Origin: Caecitellus pseudoparvulus
Lineage: Eukaryota > Bigyra: Bicosoecida
Assembly (NCBI GenBank): GCA_965644315.1
Contig: CBFFRQ010000136.1
Span: 1 to 45,239 of the forward strand
Direction: 5' to 3'
Length of the DNA: 45,239 nucleotides
Position numbers and translations under genes: made by a program. Below the pieces are notes generated by a model. The model was given only the letters and a program-made list of their open reading frames with translations. It did not search any database and was not told the DNA's origin. Position 1 is the stretch's first letter. Each line of letters opens with the position of its first letter. Shown piece after piece: positions 32,555 through 44,500 of this stretch.

Positions 32555-34261
32555 CTACGCAGAGACAACCCACGCTATGAAGAGCTCCATTGGCTTTCGT
32601 CCGTGGCGAGTGCTCGTGCCGCCCCAGACAGCGTCCTTGGCTGCCTCCGCCGCGATGTCCCCTGTCGCAAGGCAAGCTTGATGAACAACTGCTCGAGCTC
32701 CACCCAGACCCACGAGCTCCCTACAACCGCGATAAGGACCTTCTCGCATGCTTGACGAAGACCAGCTTCATCTCAATGCGCACGTCTACACTTCGACCAA
32801 TACTCAAGGCAAGAAGCTCACGAACCACGCCCAAGTTGCTGTTGGAGCTGGCCCAGACAAACCCGAAGTCAAGCCCGCCTGCATCCCCAATACTCGCATC
32901 TACAGCATAAAGGCCTGCTCGAGACAAAATCCTCTGCACAGCAGAAAAGCGCCGCTCTGACATGCCCATCGAGCGTCGAACTCTTTCCGAGCATTTACGC
33001 GGCTGCAAGTCTGCTCTTCAGCTAGCCCAAGCAGCTCACGAAAGACGCCCACGTGCCTGCCATGGCACGTCTTCACAAGTTCGGCCCCAGATTCCTTCCC
33101 ATCACTTGCATGCGCGTCCACAGCTCGGCCCCGTCAAAGTGCGAGAAGCTCCCACAACACATCCACATGCCAGCCTGAGAGCAGCTCTTCACCTGGATCC
33201 ACCTCTCGCGTGTTCGTCAGCTGTCCGGCCACCATGCAAGCTCAAAAGTGTCACCAACATCCCAGGTGTCCATGCCAGCATGCGAGTCGAATCCTGGCCT
33301 CAGACCCGTGGAGGTCTGCTGTGTGCACGTCCACTACGCGCTCTTCTCCCAAAAACGAGAGTCTCTACTCTGCCCGCAGAAGTAACGCAGCTCTGCACCC
33401 CTGCCGAGTGCTTGTGCCGTCCCATACGGCATTTTTGCCAGCCTGGACAGCAGCAGGCCCGGCATCAAGCCTGTCCTGGAGTGGAATGATGCGGCTGCCA
33501 GTCAGCGCCAGCAGCTCTCGCGTGACACCCACATTGCCACCTTGGAAGGCAAATCAGAAGGCAACCCCGTTGCCCGCGTTCACATTCACAGCCCGCTGCC
33601 CAGTCAGAGCTTGGAGTTCTCGCACGATTTCCACATGGCCAAATGCACACGCTTCGCGGAAGCCAGCCCCAGGCACACCCCTTAGCCCAGCATGCACATC
33701 CACTGCCTGGCCACCCTCCAAGGTCAGGAGCCCACGGATCACTTCCAAGTGACAGTTCTTGCACGCACCCCGGAACCCTCCTTCGGGCCCAAGCCAGTCC
33801 CTTGCGTGCACATCCACGGCCCGCGGACCAGTCAGAGCCAAGAGTTCACGCACGATATCGACGTGACCAAGCCCACATGCCCCCTGAAATCAGACCTCTC
33901 GCCCACAAAGGCCGCCAATATGCACACCCACCACACTGTCACCTGCCAGCGCCTGGACATAGCGGACTTCCTGCACCCTTCCGTCTCAACAAGCAGCCAG
34001 GAGTTTGGCTTCGCCTCTGCCACCTCCTTGTCCACCTCCCAGCATGAAAGGGCTGATCAGGTCAATCGACATCATTGGCTCCAACAGTATCAAAGAGCCT
34101 ACATCTCCGAACGGTGCTTGCCATCCCTCCTCTGGCGCTGCTTCATGCGTCTGTCCATCCACCGTGGTCCAGCAAGCAGATTCCGCAACTCCGCACGCGC
34201 TGCAGCTGTCCCGTCTGCGCTGCAGGCTTAGCTGCAGCGATTCGCCCACACTTGAGTACAT
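32555..34261 (-). pseudogene. Ankyrin-like repeat protein 3, heavily decayed
   Basis: Pieces of the same 38-residue repeat family are spread over several minus-strand frames: an N-terminal part (34261-33986, with GWQAPFGDVGSL), two good repeats at 33853-33554 (VDVHARDWLGPEGGFRGAC and the next one), weaker repeats at about 33120-32720 (VVRELLALSIGRSVDV), and the family tail DAVWGGTSTRHGR at about 32600. Several frameshifts and stops lie between them. Unlike copies 1 and 2, which have a single nonsense codon each, this is an older wreck. It gives a useful neutral contrast for judging the other two. Confidence 0.68.
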
Positions 34262-34714
34262 TCAATCTACCCCTGTCATCCACTTGTGCGACTTTATGCA
34301 GGTGTGAATTGCAGTGCACCTCGTGTTTGCGCTGGCGCTGTCACTGCTTCGCCCAGCTGCTGGCCACGCCAAACACCCACAGCTGGCGCTCCACTCTTCC
34401 TGCAAGGCCTGGCGCAGCAGCACACCAGATTGCAACTTTCAACCAAAGCTGCTTCACCATCCCAGCCCGTCTCCATCCTGCACACCTGCTCACGCTCCCC
34501 GCCAGGCCGCGCAAGAGGCACGCTCGAGCCACAGCAAGCAGCCCTGGGAGCTCAGCAGTCTTAGAACGCCCACCCTGACCCCGTCCACGCACAATGCGCC
34601 CAGCAGTCAGCTGTGTTCAATGTGCATTGCCTTCACACAGCCCACCAAGTGCACAAGGTCAGCCGATCCGCACACGAGCTTCGCACCGTAGCCACTGGGC
34701 AAACTCAACACTCC
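34262..34714. other. Intergenic, no supported feature
   Basis: About 450 bp between the decayed ankyrin-like gene and the 3' end of the SPRY/EF-hand gene; only short open frames of unlikely composition. Confidence 0.35.
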
Positions 34715-37700
34715 TCAGTCCTTGGGCTGCAGGTTCTTGATGGCGTCGGTGATGCGCTGCTTCAGCGCAGTGGCCTTTTCCCTGAGCTGCTTGGCCACTT
34801 GAGCAGGGTCTGTTCCTGCAGCCAGGCTGAGGCCGCCGGCCAGGGGCATGGCGGAGTTGACCACTGCGCCAAAGGTGCTGCCGCCCGACATGGCCTGCAC
34901 GCCCAGCAGGATGAAGACGAGCATGATGACGAGCAAGACCACGAGCACCAGGAGGCTGTACAGCAAGACGTCCCACGAGAGGCCCATGGCTGAGAGGGCT
35001 GCTTCGGTGATTTCCCGCAGCAGGATGTGGATGCCCGCCTTGAACTCCTGGCGGTCCAGCACGTTGTCCGACTCGATGACGTCCAGCGACGCGAAGATGC
35101 GCTTGGCCCGCTCGTTGGTCAGGGGCAGCGATGCGTTGGCAGTGAAGTCCACGAACTCGTCGAAGGAGATGCCGCCGCCGTCCGTGTCAAAGGCGTCGTA
35201 CAGCAGGTCGATGGCTTGGTCGGACAGGCGCCCGTTGACGAGGGGCAGGGAGGCGAACTTGTTGGCGAGCTTGGTCTTGGCGCCCGCCACGACGCTGTCC
35301 ATGGCTGCCTTGGCCTTGTCCTTCGCAGCGTCCAGGGCCACCTTGGCCGCTGCAGTTGCCGCGGCGGTGGCGGCTGAGGCGGCTGCGCCGGGGGATGAGG
35401 TGTCCACTCCAGCCCGCTGCAGCTGTTCCACGAGGCCGGTGATGGTGTTGATGATGGTCTCCAGGCGGTCCTTGTTGAAGCCGCCGAACTGCAGGGCCAG
35501 CTTGCGCACACCCGAGATGTCCCTGCGCGACAAGGACAGGATGGCGTCCACGATGGCCAGGGCGCCGTGCTGCTCCACCGGCACCACGCTCTCCAGCAAC
35601 TGCATGATGTGCTCTTGCCGCTTCCCCAACTCCTCCGCCACCGCCTTGCTCACTGCCAGCGCCTTCATCGCAGAGCTGCCGCTGGTGGAGCCCGATGCAG
35701 ACACGGCCGCCGCAGCCGCCGCGCCGCTCTGCCCTGCCGTCTGTGCCCGGGACGCGACAGAGGCAGCTGAGCCAATGACGGACTCAGCCTGTGAGGCAGC
35801 GGCGTTGGAGACATCTTCCAGGGCGCGCAGACGGGCCTGCATGAGTGCGATGAAGTGCTGGATGACGCCGAGGGCAGCCACGAGCTTGGGCTCGTTCTGC
35901 ACCAGCGCCTGCACGAAGACGGGGATGGTGGTGAGGAGCTCACCAGGGTTGCCGCGCAGGAGGATGCCGCCCAGCGTGACGGCCAGGAACTTGGGGTCAC
36001 GCAGGCGCTTGGCGAAGATCTCGTCGCCACTGCCCTGCGACAGGAAGTCCGTCACCATGCCCAGGGATGAGAGGGCGCCCTGTGCCTGGGAAATACCGCC
36101 TGAAATAGCCCCTGCCGCACTGCCCACAGCCCCCAGAGCAGAGTCCCGCGCACCCATGATGTCTGCACTGAGCAGGGAGGACAAGTTGGCGCCGCCCACC
36201 ATGCTGCTGGCGGCGTCCTGCGCCTGGCCTGCCGCTGCACTAGCAGACGCGCTCAGTGCAGCCAGAGGCGCGGCCACCGACGTCGCAATGCCATGTGAGA
36301 CTTGTGACGCCGCGAACTTGACCACCGCCATTGAGGCCTGTGCAGCCTGCGACACCTGCCCCTTGCGGGACCGGGCCGCCTTGCCTGACGTGTCGCGCTG
36401 CAGAACCGCCTGCACCTCGTCCACTGGCCCCAGCAGGCCCATGGCAGACTCGATGGAGGATGGAGACACGCTCTGCAGTAGCTTCACTTCTTCGAAGCTG
36501 GTCAGTCCAGGAGGCAGCTCTTGGGCTCCATGGGACACGTCCCTGACGCGCTGCACGATGGCCTCGGCGGCCGGCTTGGGCAGGCGTCGCAACAGGACGC
36601 GGATGAGGGAGTTCCGGATGCTTTCGTTGTGCAGCAGAGTGAGCTGCACGGTGTTTTGTGTCAGCATGACGCGGGGAATGCCAAGGATGCGGCAGAGGCC
36701 CGTCGCGACGTCGCCTTGCATGAGGGAGAAGAAGCCGATGAGGACACGGTCCACCTCCGGCAGGACAAAGGCCGGGTTGGCGCCCCACACGGCCCTGGAC
36801 AGCAAGCGCACAGAAGCGCCCTTCACGCCAAAGTACTTCTCCATCGTGCGGTTGGACATGCCCCGCAGGGACTGCAGCGGGTGCAAGCCCACCCCCACAC
36901 TCCACCGCTGTGCCGCCTGCAGCACAGGCAGCACTTGGTCCAGCAACCAAGGCCGACGGGTGGTCTCTTCGTCCCCGCGGTCGCCAGAGGATGCTGCCAC
37001 AGCTGCGAGGGCAGGGCCGGCAGCACGTGCCACAGGGAGAATGCGCAGCAGTTCCTCTGCAGGCGGCAGACGCCCTGTCACGAACTTCAGGATGGTGCTG
37101 AGCACGCGGGCCGTGGCGCGCACAGGCTTGGCCTCACCGCCGACGTCGTCGTCTTCCTCCCTGCAGAAGGGGATGTTGCTGAAGCGGGCAGACTCCACAC
37201 GCGTCAGCAGCTTCAGAGCCCTGTCCAGGTCAATGCAGGCGCTGTCCCGCGTCAAGTCCAGTCCCGCCTCGGCGGAAGCACGGGCAAGGTCGTCGCGAAC
37301 AGCCAGAGACTTGACGGCTGCTGCAGCATCGTGGGAGGACAGCGTGCGCATCTCGTCTTCGTCGATCATCAGTTGCACCGTCGCAGAGCTGCTGCGAGCA
37401 TCGCCCATCAGGCGGTGGAACTGGTTCGTGTGCTCCTCCTGCTTCTTGGCGAACTTGTCGCTCATCTCCGCCTCCACGAACTCGTCCAGGCGGTCTCGTT
37501 GCGAGTACAGGTTAGACACAAACGCCATCTGCATGCGCATGGCATCGTGCACGGGCAGGTTGGCGCCATTCACTGCCTCCACCATGTCCAGGCGCAGCTC
37601 TTCAGCCACGGCCTGGGACGTGAGCAACTCCCCGATCGGGCGGTACCCTGCCATGGCCCGCGCATTCATGTGCTTCATCTGGGCGCGGTGCAAATGGAAG

Positions 37701-40700
37701 CGGCAGTGGAACTTGCCCCGCATGACGCTGATGGAAAAGGCGGGGTAGATGGGCATGCCTTGCAGGTCCAGGTTCTTGAAGGCTACACCCATGGGCGCGT
37801 CGAAGTTCCCGTTCAGCCCGAAGGTCATGGTGCGCGTGTCATAGTCCACGGCGCAGCTGATGATGTCGCCGTTCTCCCACTCACTACCAAAGGAGCCGTC
37901 ATCTCCGCCATTCCACTTCTTCCGGCGCTGGCCGTCCCAGGCCCACGAGTTGGGGTCGTCACCCACGCCATTGTTGCGCTTGGTCGTGAAGGCGTTGTTC
38001 ACCCAGCCCACCTGCAAGTACCGGTCTCGCCCAGAGAACATCTGCAGCTCGTAGTAGTACCTGCCTGACGTCACCGCCGCTCCTGGGATAGCCACTGTGG
38101 GGAACGAGGACGCTTTGCTGGTGTTCAGGGAGTACCGCACGCGGCCACTGCTGTCTCCCATGAACAGCCCATCGATGCCGAGGATCTGGTACTTCCGCCT
38201 ACCTGACACCATGGGCAGGGGGCGTGTTGGTCCACCAGCGTTGAACTCGGGCGCGTACTTGCTCTGCAGCACCTTGCGGCTCTCGCTGCCCGCATACCGC
38301 AGCGCGTCATCACTGTCGTCCATGACTGCAAAGTCAAAGTAGTCCTCCGCCTCTGCCACCTGATCGCCGCCCTTGGGCGACATGGCTGAGCCGCGTCGAG
38401 GGTGTCCCTTGGAATCTGGCGAACCGAAGCCCTTCTTCTTGCTCTGCCCTGTCAGCAGGCGCATGGTGCTCATCTTCAGCATGGCGTCCTCCTTGTGTTC
38501 AACCAGGTCATCATCGTCCTCACCAGGGTTGCCGCTGGAGGAGAGGCGGCTGGGGGATCCGCCCTGGGCGGGTTTGGCTTGCTCACTGCCAGGTTTCTGC
38601 TTCTCTTCCGCTTCAAATCCGCCTGGGCTGTCTGTCCGACCCGACGCAGGGGTGGGCAAAGGAGGCGGCGCCTTGGACTCGACAGCGCCGTCCTGCGGTA
38701 CAGACGATGAAGACTCGTGCAGGCCACTCGCCCCGGACCCTGTCAGCGTCGCAGACGGCTCCACACGGGCATCCACCGCCGAGGGCCGGTGTCCGGCGCC
38801 AAGTCCGCTCAAGTCCACCTTGGGCACCTGTGTGGAGGGATCCTCCGCGTGGCTTGCTTCGGATAAGCAGATGAAGTTGTTGTCCATGTCCAGAGTCATC
38901 AGCTTGATCTTGCGATCGGCGCCAGTGGTGATGAAGAAGAAGTCAATGGCAGCGGACTCCCTGTCCACTCGCAGAGTCGGCATGGAGTAGCTGATCCACA
39001 GCTCCATCTTGTGCCCGAAGTCCTTGCTCATTGGCACAATCTGCGTGATGCTGCCCTCGTGTTGGGGTGCCATCTCAGCCACCACACTCCAGCCCTTCCA
39101 CAATGACTCCCCGACGTGTGCAGAGCGCGGCGCGCCGAGTATGGCCAGCAGCCGCCCGTAGGACGTGCCCACTAGGACGATGTCGTTGGGGGTGGGCATG
39201 CTGGGCCGCGGCGCATCCACCACAATGGCCTCCTCCTCCTCGCTCATGGACGCTTGCTTCCCTGTGGCAGCAGCCACGTAGTCCAGCCACACCTGCCGCT
39301 GCACCTTGCCGTCATCGTCGGTGGCCTCCCACTTCACCGCCAGGGGGTTCGCGATGGACGATACCTGCGTGATGCGATCCCCTGTCGACAACTCGATGAC
39401 GTCCGCGGCAAAGTGGTTCAGAGCACGCGCTTGCTCCGTGACATTGCTGAAGTAGATGCCACCAGCGCTCGTCACCGTCACAAACCATGACAGAGCCCCC
39501 CAAGCCTTCTGGTTGGCGGGGACGTGGTCAATGAGGGGCAGCTGGCTCTTGTACTTCTACTGCAGCCCCGTCACTGGCGCTGCGGCAAACTCACGGGACG
39601 CCTCCGTGTCTGGCTCCAGTCTGTTGCGCACTTCTCGCGTGGCCCCGACAAAGGCAGAGGGGAAGGCGAAGAAGTACGACACGATGCCGACGGGAATGCC
39701 GTCATCCGGAATGAGGCCGTGCAGCAGCAGGCGTGCCTGTCGTTCCTTCTCCAGGGTCGCCTCGTCCCCGTCTTCCAACAGCCCATACCCGCTGCCGCAG
39801 TGGAAGACGTAGATCTCCCGCCCAGCAGTGAGCAAGTACTTCGTGTCGTAGTCGCCGGTGTCTGGGTCCATGAGGGGCCAGTGTGCTGTGAAGTTGTTCA
39901 GGCGCCCTGGCAGCAGCTTTGCAGTGATGTGCTTGGCCGACTTCAGCCACTCCGTTGTGGCACCCAGCGGCTCGGCATCCAGCTGGGTCAGTCGCCAAGG
40001 CACAATGGTCTTCGACGCAGTCTGCAAGAAGAGAGCTGGCTCCTCTTCTGTAGGATACCGCTTTGTGCTTTGGACGAGCGTTCGAGCGTCCATGAAGCAC
40101 TTGCCGTCCTCACCCGTCAACGGAATGTCCAGCTTCGCCATCCTGACGGAAACGGGCTCGTACCCTTCGCCAGGCGGTATGCTCATCTCCCCAAAGAACC
40201 CCGGCAAGTCGCTCTCGCATGAATCTGCAACATCTGCGGACGAATCGTGCACTTCCACAGGGGCGAAGTCGCCCTCCATACGGTCGTTGGAGATGCCCCA
40301 CACGCAGACACCGACCTTGTCAATGCCTACCAGAGCCACTGACCGCGCCTCATGCGTCTCTCGTTCAGCACGGCACAGAGACTTGACTGCTTCGCCATCT
40401 GTCTGCACGTCGTGGCCCAGCTCTTGGATGTACTGCAGGCCGGCATTCACCTGCCACACGCGCATAGAGCCTCGGGAGTCGCCTGTCACGAGGCGCAAAC
40501 AGGCGTGCCCCTCATCCCAAGACGAGGTACGGATGAAGGCGGCGGCAGTGGTGCCTTCCAGAGTGGCCACAGACCACATCGGGTGCGGCACGATGAGATG
40601 TGGCACAATGCTGCCGCCGCAGTGCTCATCGTCAGCCATTGAAGTTGCGATGCCGTGAATGTCGGACATGGCCGTGTTGAAGTCGATAGCTTCAGAAAGG

Positions 40701-40948
40701 GCCCGCAGGCGCTCAGATGCCTCCACTTCTTCCACAAGCACATGCTTGAAATCCAAACACCAACACCTCTCGAAGGGCACTCCTTCACCCGTGGCGGGAA
40801 GCAAGGCAGACAAGGTTTCCCACACAAGTACACATCCTGACATGAGCAGGTAGCGATGAGAATCTGCTCCCCTGCCTGCGACTTGGTCAGTATGCCGCCA
40901 GCGGCACTTCTGCGTGCCTTCTTCACGGCAGCGGCGAACTTCCCACAC
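34715..40948 (-). CDS. Giant WD-like/SPRY/EF-hand protein with C-terminal membrane anchor, internal TAG
   Basis: Two frames, 40948-39557 (463 codons) and 39481-34715 (1588 codons), are in register and separated only by a TAG at 39559-39557. Sense is kept across it. The N-terminal part looks like a beta-propeller (RLVTGDSRGSMRVWQV). A Ser/Pro-rich linker follows, then a SPRY/B30.2 domain (about residues 427-610 of the long frame) with YYYELQMFSGRDRYLQVGW, GDIISCAVDYDTRTMTFGLNG as in ryanodine-receptor SPRYs. A long helical, Ala-rich middle comes next. An EF-hand DTDGGGISFDEF (about 1430) and a weaker second EF-hand precede a single strong hydrophobic helix (LLYSLLVLVVLLVIMLVFIL, about 1503) near the C-terminus. 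A calcium-responsive, membrane-anchored scaffold is a fair inference. The 5' end is unresolved: at about 40835 a frame change suggests another exon or shift upstream. The TAG may be a nonsense mutation (CAG) or readthrough. Confidence 0.75.
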
Positions 40949-41581
40949 GCAGCAGCGGCATCAAGGAGGATTTATAGCCTTCACGTCTCGCACAAAGCGG
41001 TTCATCAATAGTGTGTATCCTCCAGCTCCAGCGGCCGCCCCACCTTGCGCCAGCTTCTCCAAAATTGACGCCGGCTGGCATGGCAAACACAACCGATTTC
41101 CGCAGCACGGTTTGCCGCTCTGCGCAGCCCTCTGGCTTCCTGTCGCTGAGTGATGGCAAGAATGAGACTTCCTGGTCAATGATAACATAGAAGGGCTCAG
41201 TCTTACAGGTCTAAGTCTCTTGCTCCTGCCCCTCTCAGCCCCAGGCTGCACTAAACCGTTGGTTGCTAAATCTCAATCGCAGCGCTTGCCGCTGCAGAGC
41301 ACTGTTGAAGAAGGCATAGCGTCCCACGGGTGAATTTTTTTTCGCGAGTTCATTGTCGTCTCACAGCTTGTGGGTGTCTCGTGACTTGATTGTTTCATGA
41401 GCTCCAATGGCGCCCTAGCCTCGATATGGGAAGGCATGTCTCGCACCGTCCTGCCAAGCAAACCTCCACAAACCTGGCAAGAAATATCGCGGGGCGAAAA
41501 CTATGCAATCCACGCTCCGTGGCAGTCCTTCGTCTGACACATGGAAGCCTTGCCGAGAGGCATTTCCACACCTCAGTCACT
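40949..41581. other. Region between the SPRY gene and Crinkler/RHS-like gene 3
   Basis: A minus-strand frame ending near 40961 (ILEKLAQGG, YTLLMNRFVRDVKA) may be the first exon of the SPRY gene. It is in register with the 463-codon frame but separated by a TGA, and GTGAAG..GTCGCAG could be an intron. The word CTATAAATC on the minus strand near 40977-40985 could equally be a TATA element. From about 41252 to 41581 nothing is supported. Confidence 0.3.
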
Positions 41582-44500
41582 TCAGCCACTGGGCTCACTT
41601 GGTTCACCGACATCACTTGAGTCAGAGTCAAACACATCCGGAAACTCAGTGATTTTTTCAGCCGTTGGCGTGGGCACAGGCACAAAGTCGCCACCCACCA
41701 TCGCATGCACCAGCGGGGAGTCAAGGTACTTCGCGCATTGGTTCAAGTACCGCTCGTTGTCTACAAGGCCTGTGTTAGTGACGTACAGCATGTGCACCCG
41801 CCACTCTGGCTTGCTAACTCCATCTACTGGCTCTGCTGTCACCCTCAGCTTCTTGTACTTGTCAACACCACTGCCCTTATGGTCGCCAGCTCCTTGCCCA
41901 ACACCACTCACACCGTCAACGGATACTTGCTCTGCCTTTACCCGCACGTCTGCCTTCAGCAGTTCTAACCAGGAGTTCACAACAGACATACCCCCTCAGA
42001 GCCCTCTTCACCCCCAGCGTCCGATGCGGGCGCGTTCTCGCTGCCGCCAGTGTGCAACAACCTCACGTTTCCACCCTTGATAGCCTCGAGGTGTGACCGC
42101 TTTGAGAGCGCCACCTGTGCAATGTCGCGCAAGCCAGGGGGCACATCCGTGGGTTTTCCCTTTCCTGATGCGTGGGCGTACAGGTTGGAGGAAGTTACCT
42201 CTACGAACACGGCGTGCTTGACTTCTTTGTCACGATGCACCAACAAGGCGTCCACGCCAGGGCTGTTCTTCCACGTCTGGATCACCCAGGCGTCGCCTGC
42301 CTTCATGTCATGCAAGGATGACAACACATCTGCCGGCACCACGGAGCTCTCGAGCATGAGCTGGCTTGGTGGAACTTCGCCAACTTGTGGCGTCACCCCC
42401 TCCTTCAGTCCCAAGACTCTCATCAGTTGTGACAAACGAGGAGCGTTCGTGACCGATGCAGGCGACACCACCTCCACCAAGCCCAGGGAGTTTTCGTTCT
42501 GAGGGTACTCCATGGACTGCTTCACTTTCTCAGGAAGAAATGCTTGGCCCACCGCCAAAGCACGGTGTCCGCACGCACCCAGCGCCAAGAGTGCGACAAT
42601 GTCGCGCTCAAATTCACTCTCCGTGGAATCAACCCCTCCTAACAGATTCGACAATCGCTGCCCATCTGTTCTCCCGTAAGTATGTGACAGCAACACCTGC
42701 AGGAGGGCATGCCTCGCAGCCAAGGACACAAACACTGCGTTTCTTCTCACCCTTTGAAGTTTGACATCAACACGAGATACCATGGAGGCATTCACCAGCC
42801 CATCAAGTGCATCCCCCATATGCAATCCCCAGGTCGCTGCCGCAATGGTGGACCAGGTAAGCGTCACCTCTGTGCTGTTGTCACGAAGCTGTCGCTCGAG
42901 GCGGCTCTGCAGCTCATCTGACAACTTGTCGAACGTTCGCTGCAGAGCCTGCTTGTGCCCCATGTGCTTCAGATCTTGAAGGTACTGCCGAACGAAGCGT
43001 GGCACATTGCCAAGGTACTGCAGCATTTCCCACAGCTCATGCTCCGTTGGAATCGCAGGCCTGCCGCCCACTCCAGCGTGCCCTGCGCTTGGCAGCGACA
43101 GCTCTGCATCGACCCCACTGAAGAGCACTGCCATCATGGTCTTTGTCGTGGTTGGCCCCAGCTCGTAGAAAACCTCTGAAAATTGGCTCTTGATCGTTTC
43201 CTCCAAAATGGTGTCTGGGGAGCTTGCCAGCACACGCATCGTACCCATTGCTTGACTAAAACCGGACCAATCGCACCACTCTCGAAGCTCCCCTTGCAAA
43301 GTTAATGGCTTTGCATCCTTCACCTTTCGGTACAAATTGTTCACCTCATCCACCACAACCAAGCGGCGACTCTTTCGGGGCCCATGTTGGCTCGCGACAC
43401 CGAACAGCATTTTCATCGCATTCATGAATACCATTGGAGGCGGTTCCTGAGGGCCCAGCAGCGGCCACATGCGGTCATGCAACACATCGCCGCTCAGATT
43501 GTCCCCTGTGCTCGTGCTAAGTCCTTGCAGCAGTGTCTCAACTTCACTACCAACAAAGGCACCGCCATCCCGTACATACAGCACGTCAGCCCCAGCGCCC
43601 ACAGCCGCGATGCTGACCAACGCTGCCAGAGTGGTGCTCTTGCCGCATCCATGCACCCCTGTCAACAAATGACCTGGGCGCTTTGTCTTCAGCGCTTCCG
43701 CGCAGCTTGCGAGGAAAGCGATGCGCTCTGGCGTCCACACGATGCTCACAGTGCGGACTGCTTCCCGCGGCAGCTGCTCCAGCGTGCCGTCTAGACGGGG
43801 CCGCACGGTGCAAATGTGAACAAAGTCTCGTGCGCTTGGCCCATGAGTCAGTGGGAACAAGGACGGCGCTGCCTCCTCGTCTGCCGCCACGCAGATGCCA
43901 TACTCTTGCTGGAAGTCTTTCGGCTCGAGAGCTTCGCTGCCCATAGGTGGGAGGAACCTCGTTGCAAATGCCACAACCTCCCCGTTCTCACCAAACACAG
44001 GATTCAATCCAGTGATGTCCATGGCGTGCTGCGACGCGCCTTCGCTTCCTGCTGCACCACCTGCATCGCCCGCTCGTCCCACGTGCTCCCTCTGCAGTGC
44101 AGCCTTGGCCTCGTCAAACCAATCCAATACTTCCTTCTTACCTTCCAGCATCGCTTCCCCGAGGCCAAGCTTCCAACCCAGCACATGCCGCACCGCCTGA
44201 CGGTGGCCGGTCTCTGGCACGAACTCCTGCCCAGCCGCACTGTCGAGCAGAACTTCCCGCAGCGGAAGCACCGTATTCGAGACACCTGCAGAGGACAGCG
44301 CGGAAGCCCACGTGGCCTCTTCTTCGGCTCTCTTCTTGGCGGCGGCAGCTGCGGCGTCTGCAGCAGCTGCAGCAAGCTTCATTCGATTCATAAGCAGCAC
44401 ATGTATCAGCTGCTGGCGATTTTGCCGCTCTACGTGGAACATGTCTTGAAGAGACTTCTTGTTGATTTCCTTGGCGGGCACGAACAGCAGCGTCTCCATA

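Noticed and set aside
34848-37748. 966-codon plus-strand frame, and the 515-codon frame at 36521-38068
   Set aside because: Antisense to the SPRY/EF-hand coding region; composition is the complement of its GC-rich codons and no domain is visible.
9268-40948. Alternative nuclear code with TAG or TAA as Gln
   Set aside because: All three stops appear in frame, expected residues differ (Tyr, Glu, Arg/Gln), and TGA and TAA also end the clean genes; a single reassignment does not explain the pattern.
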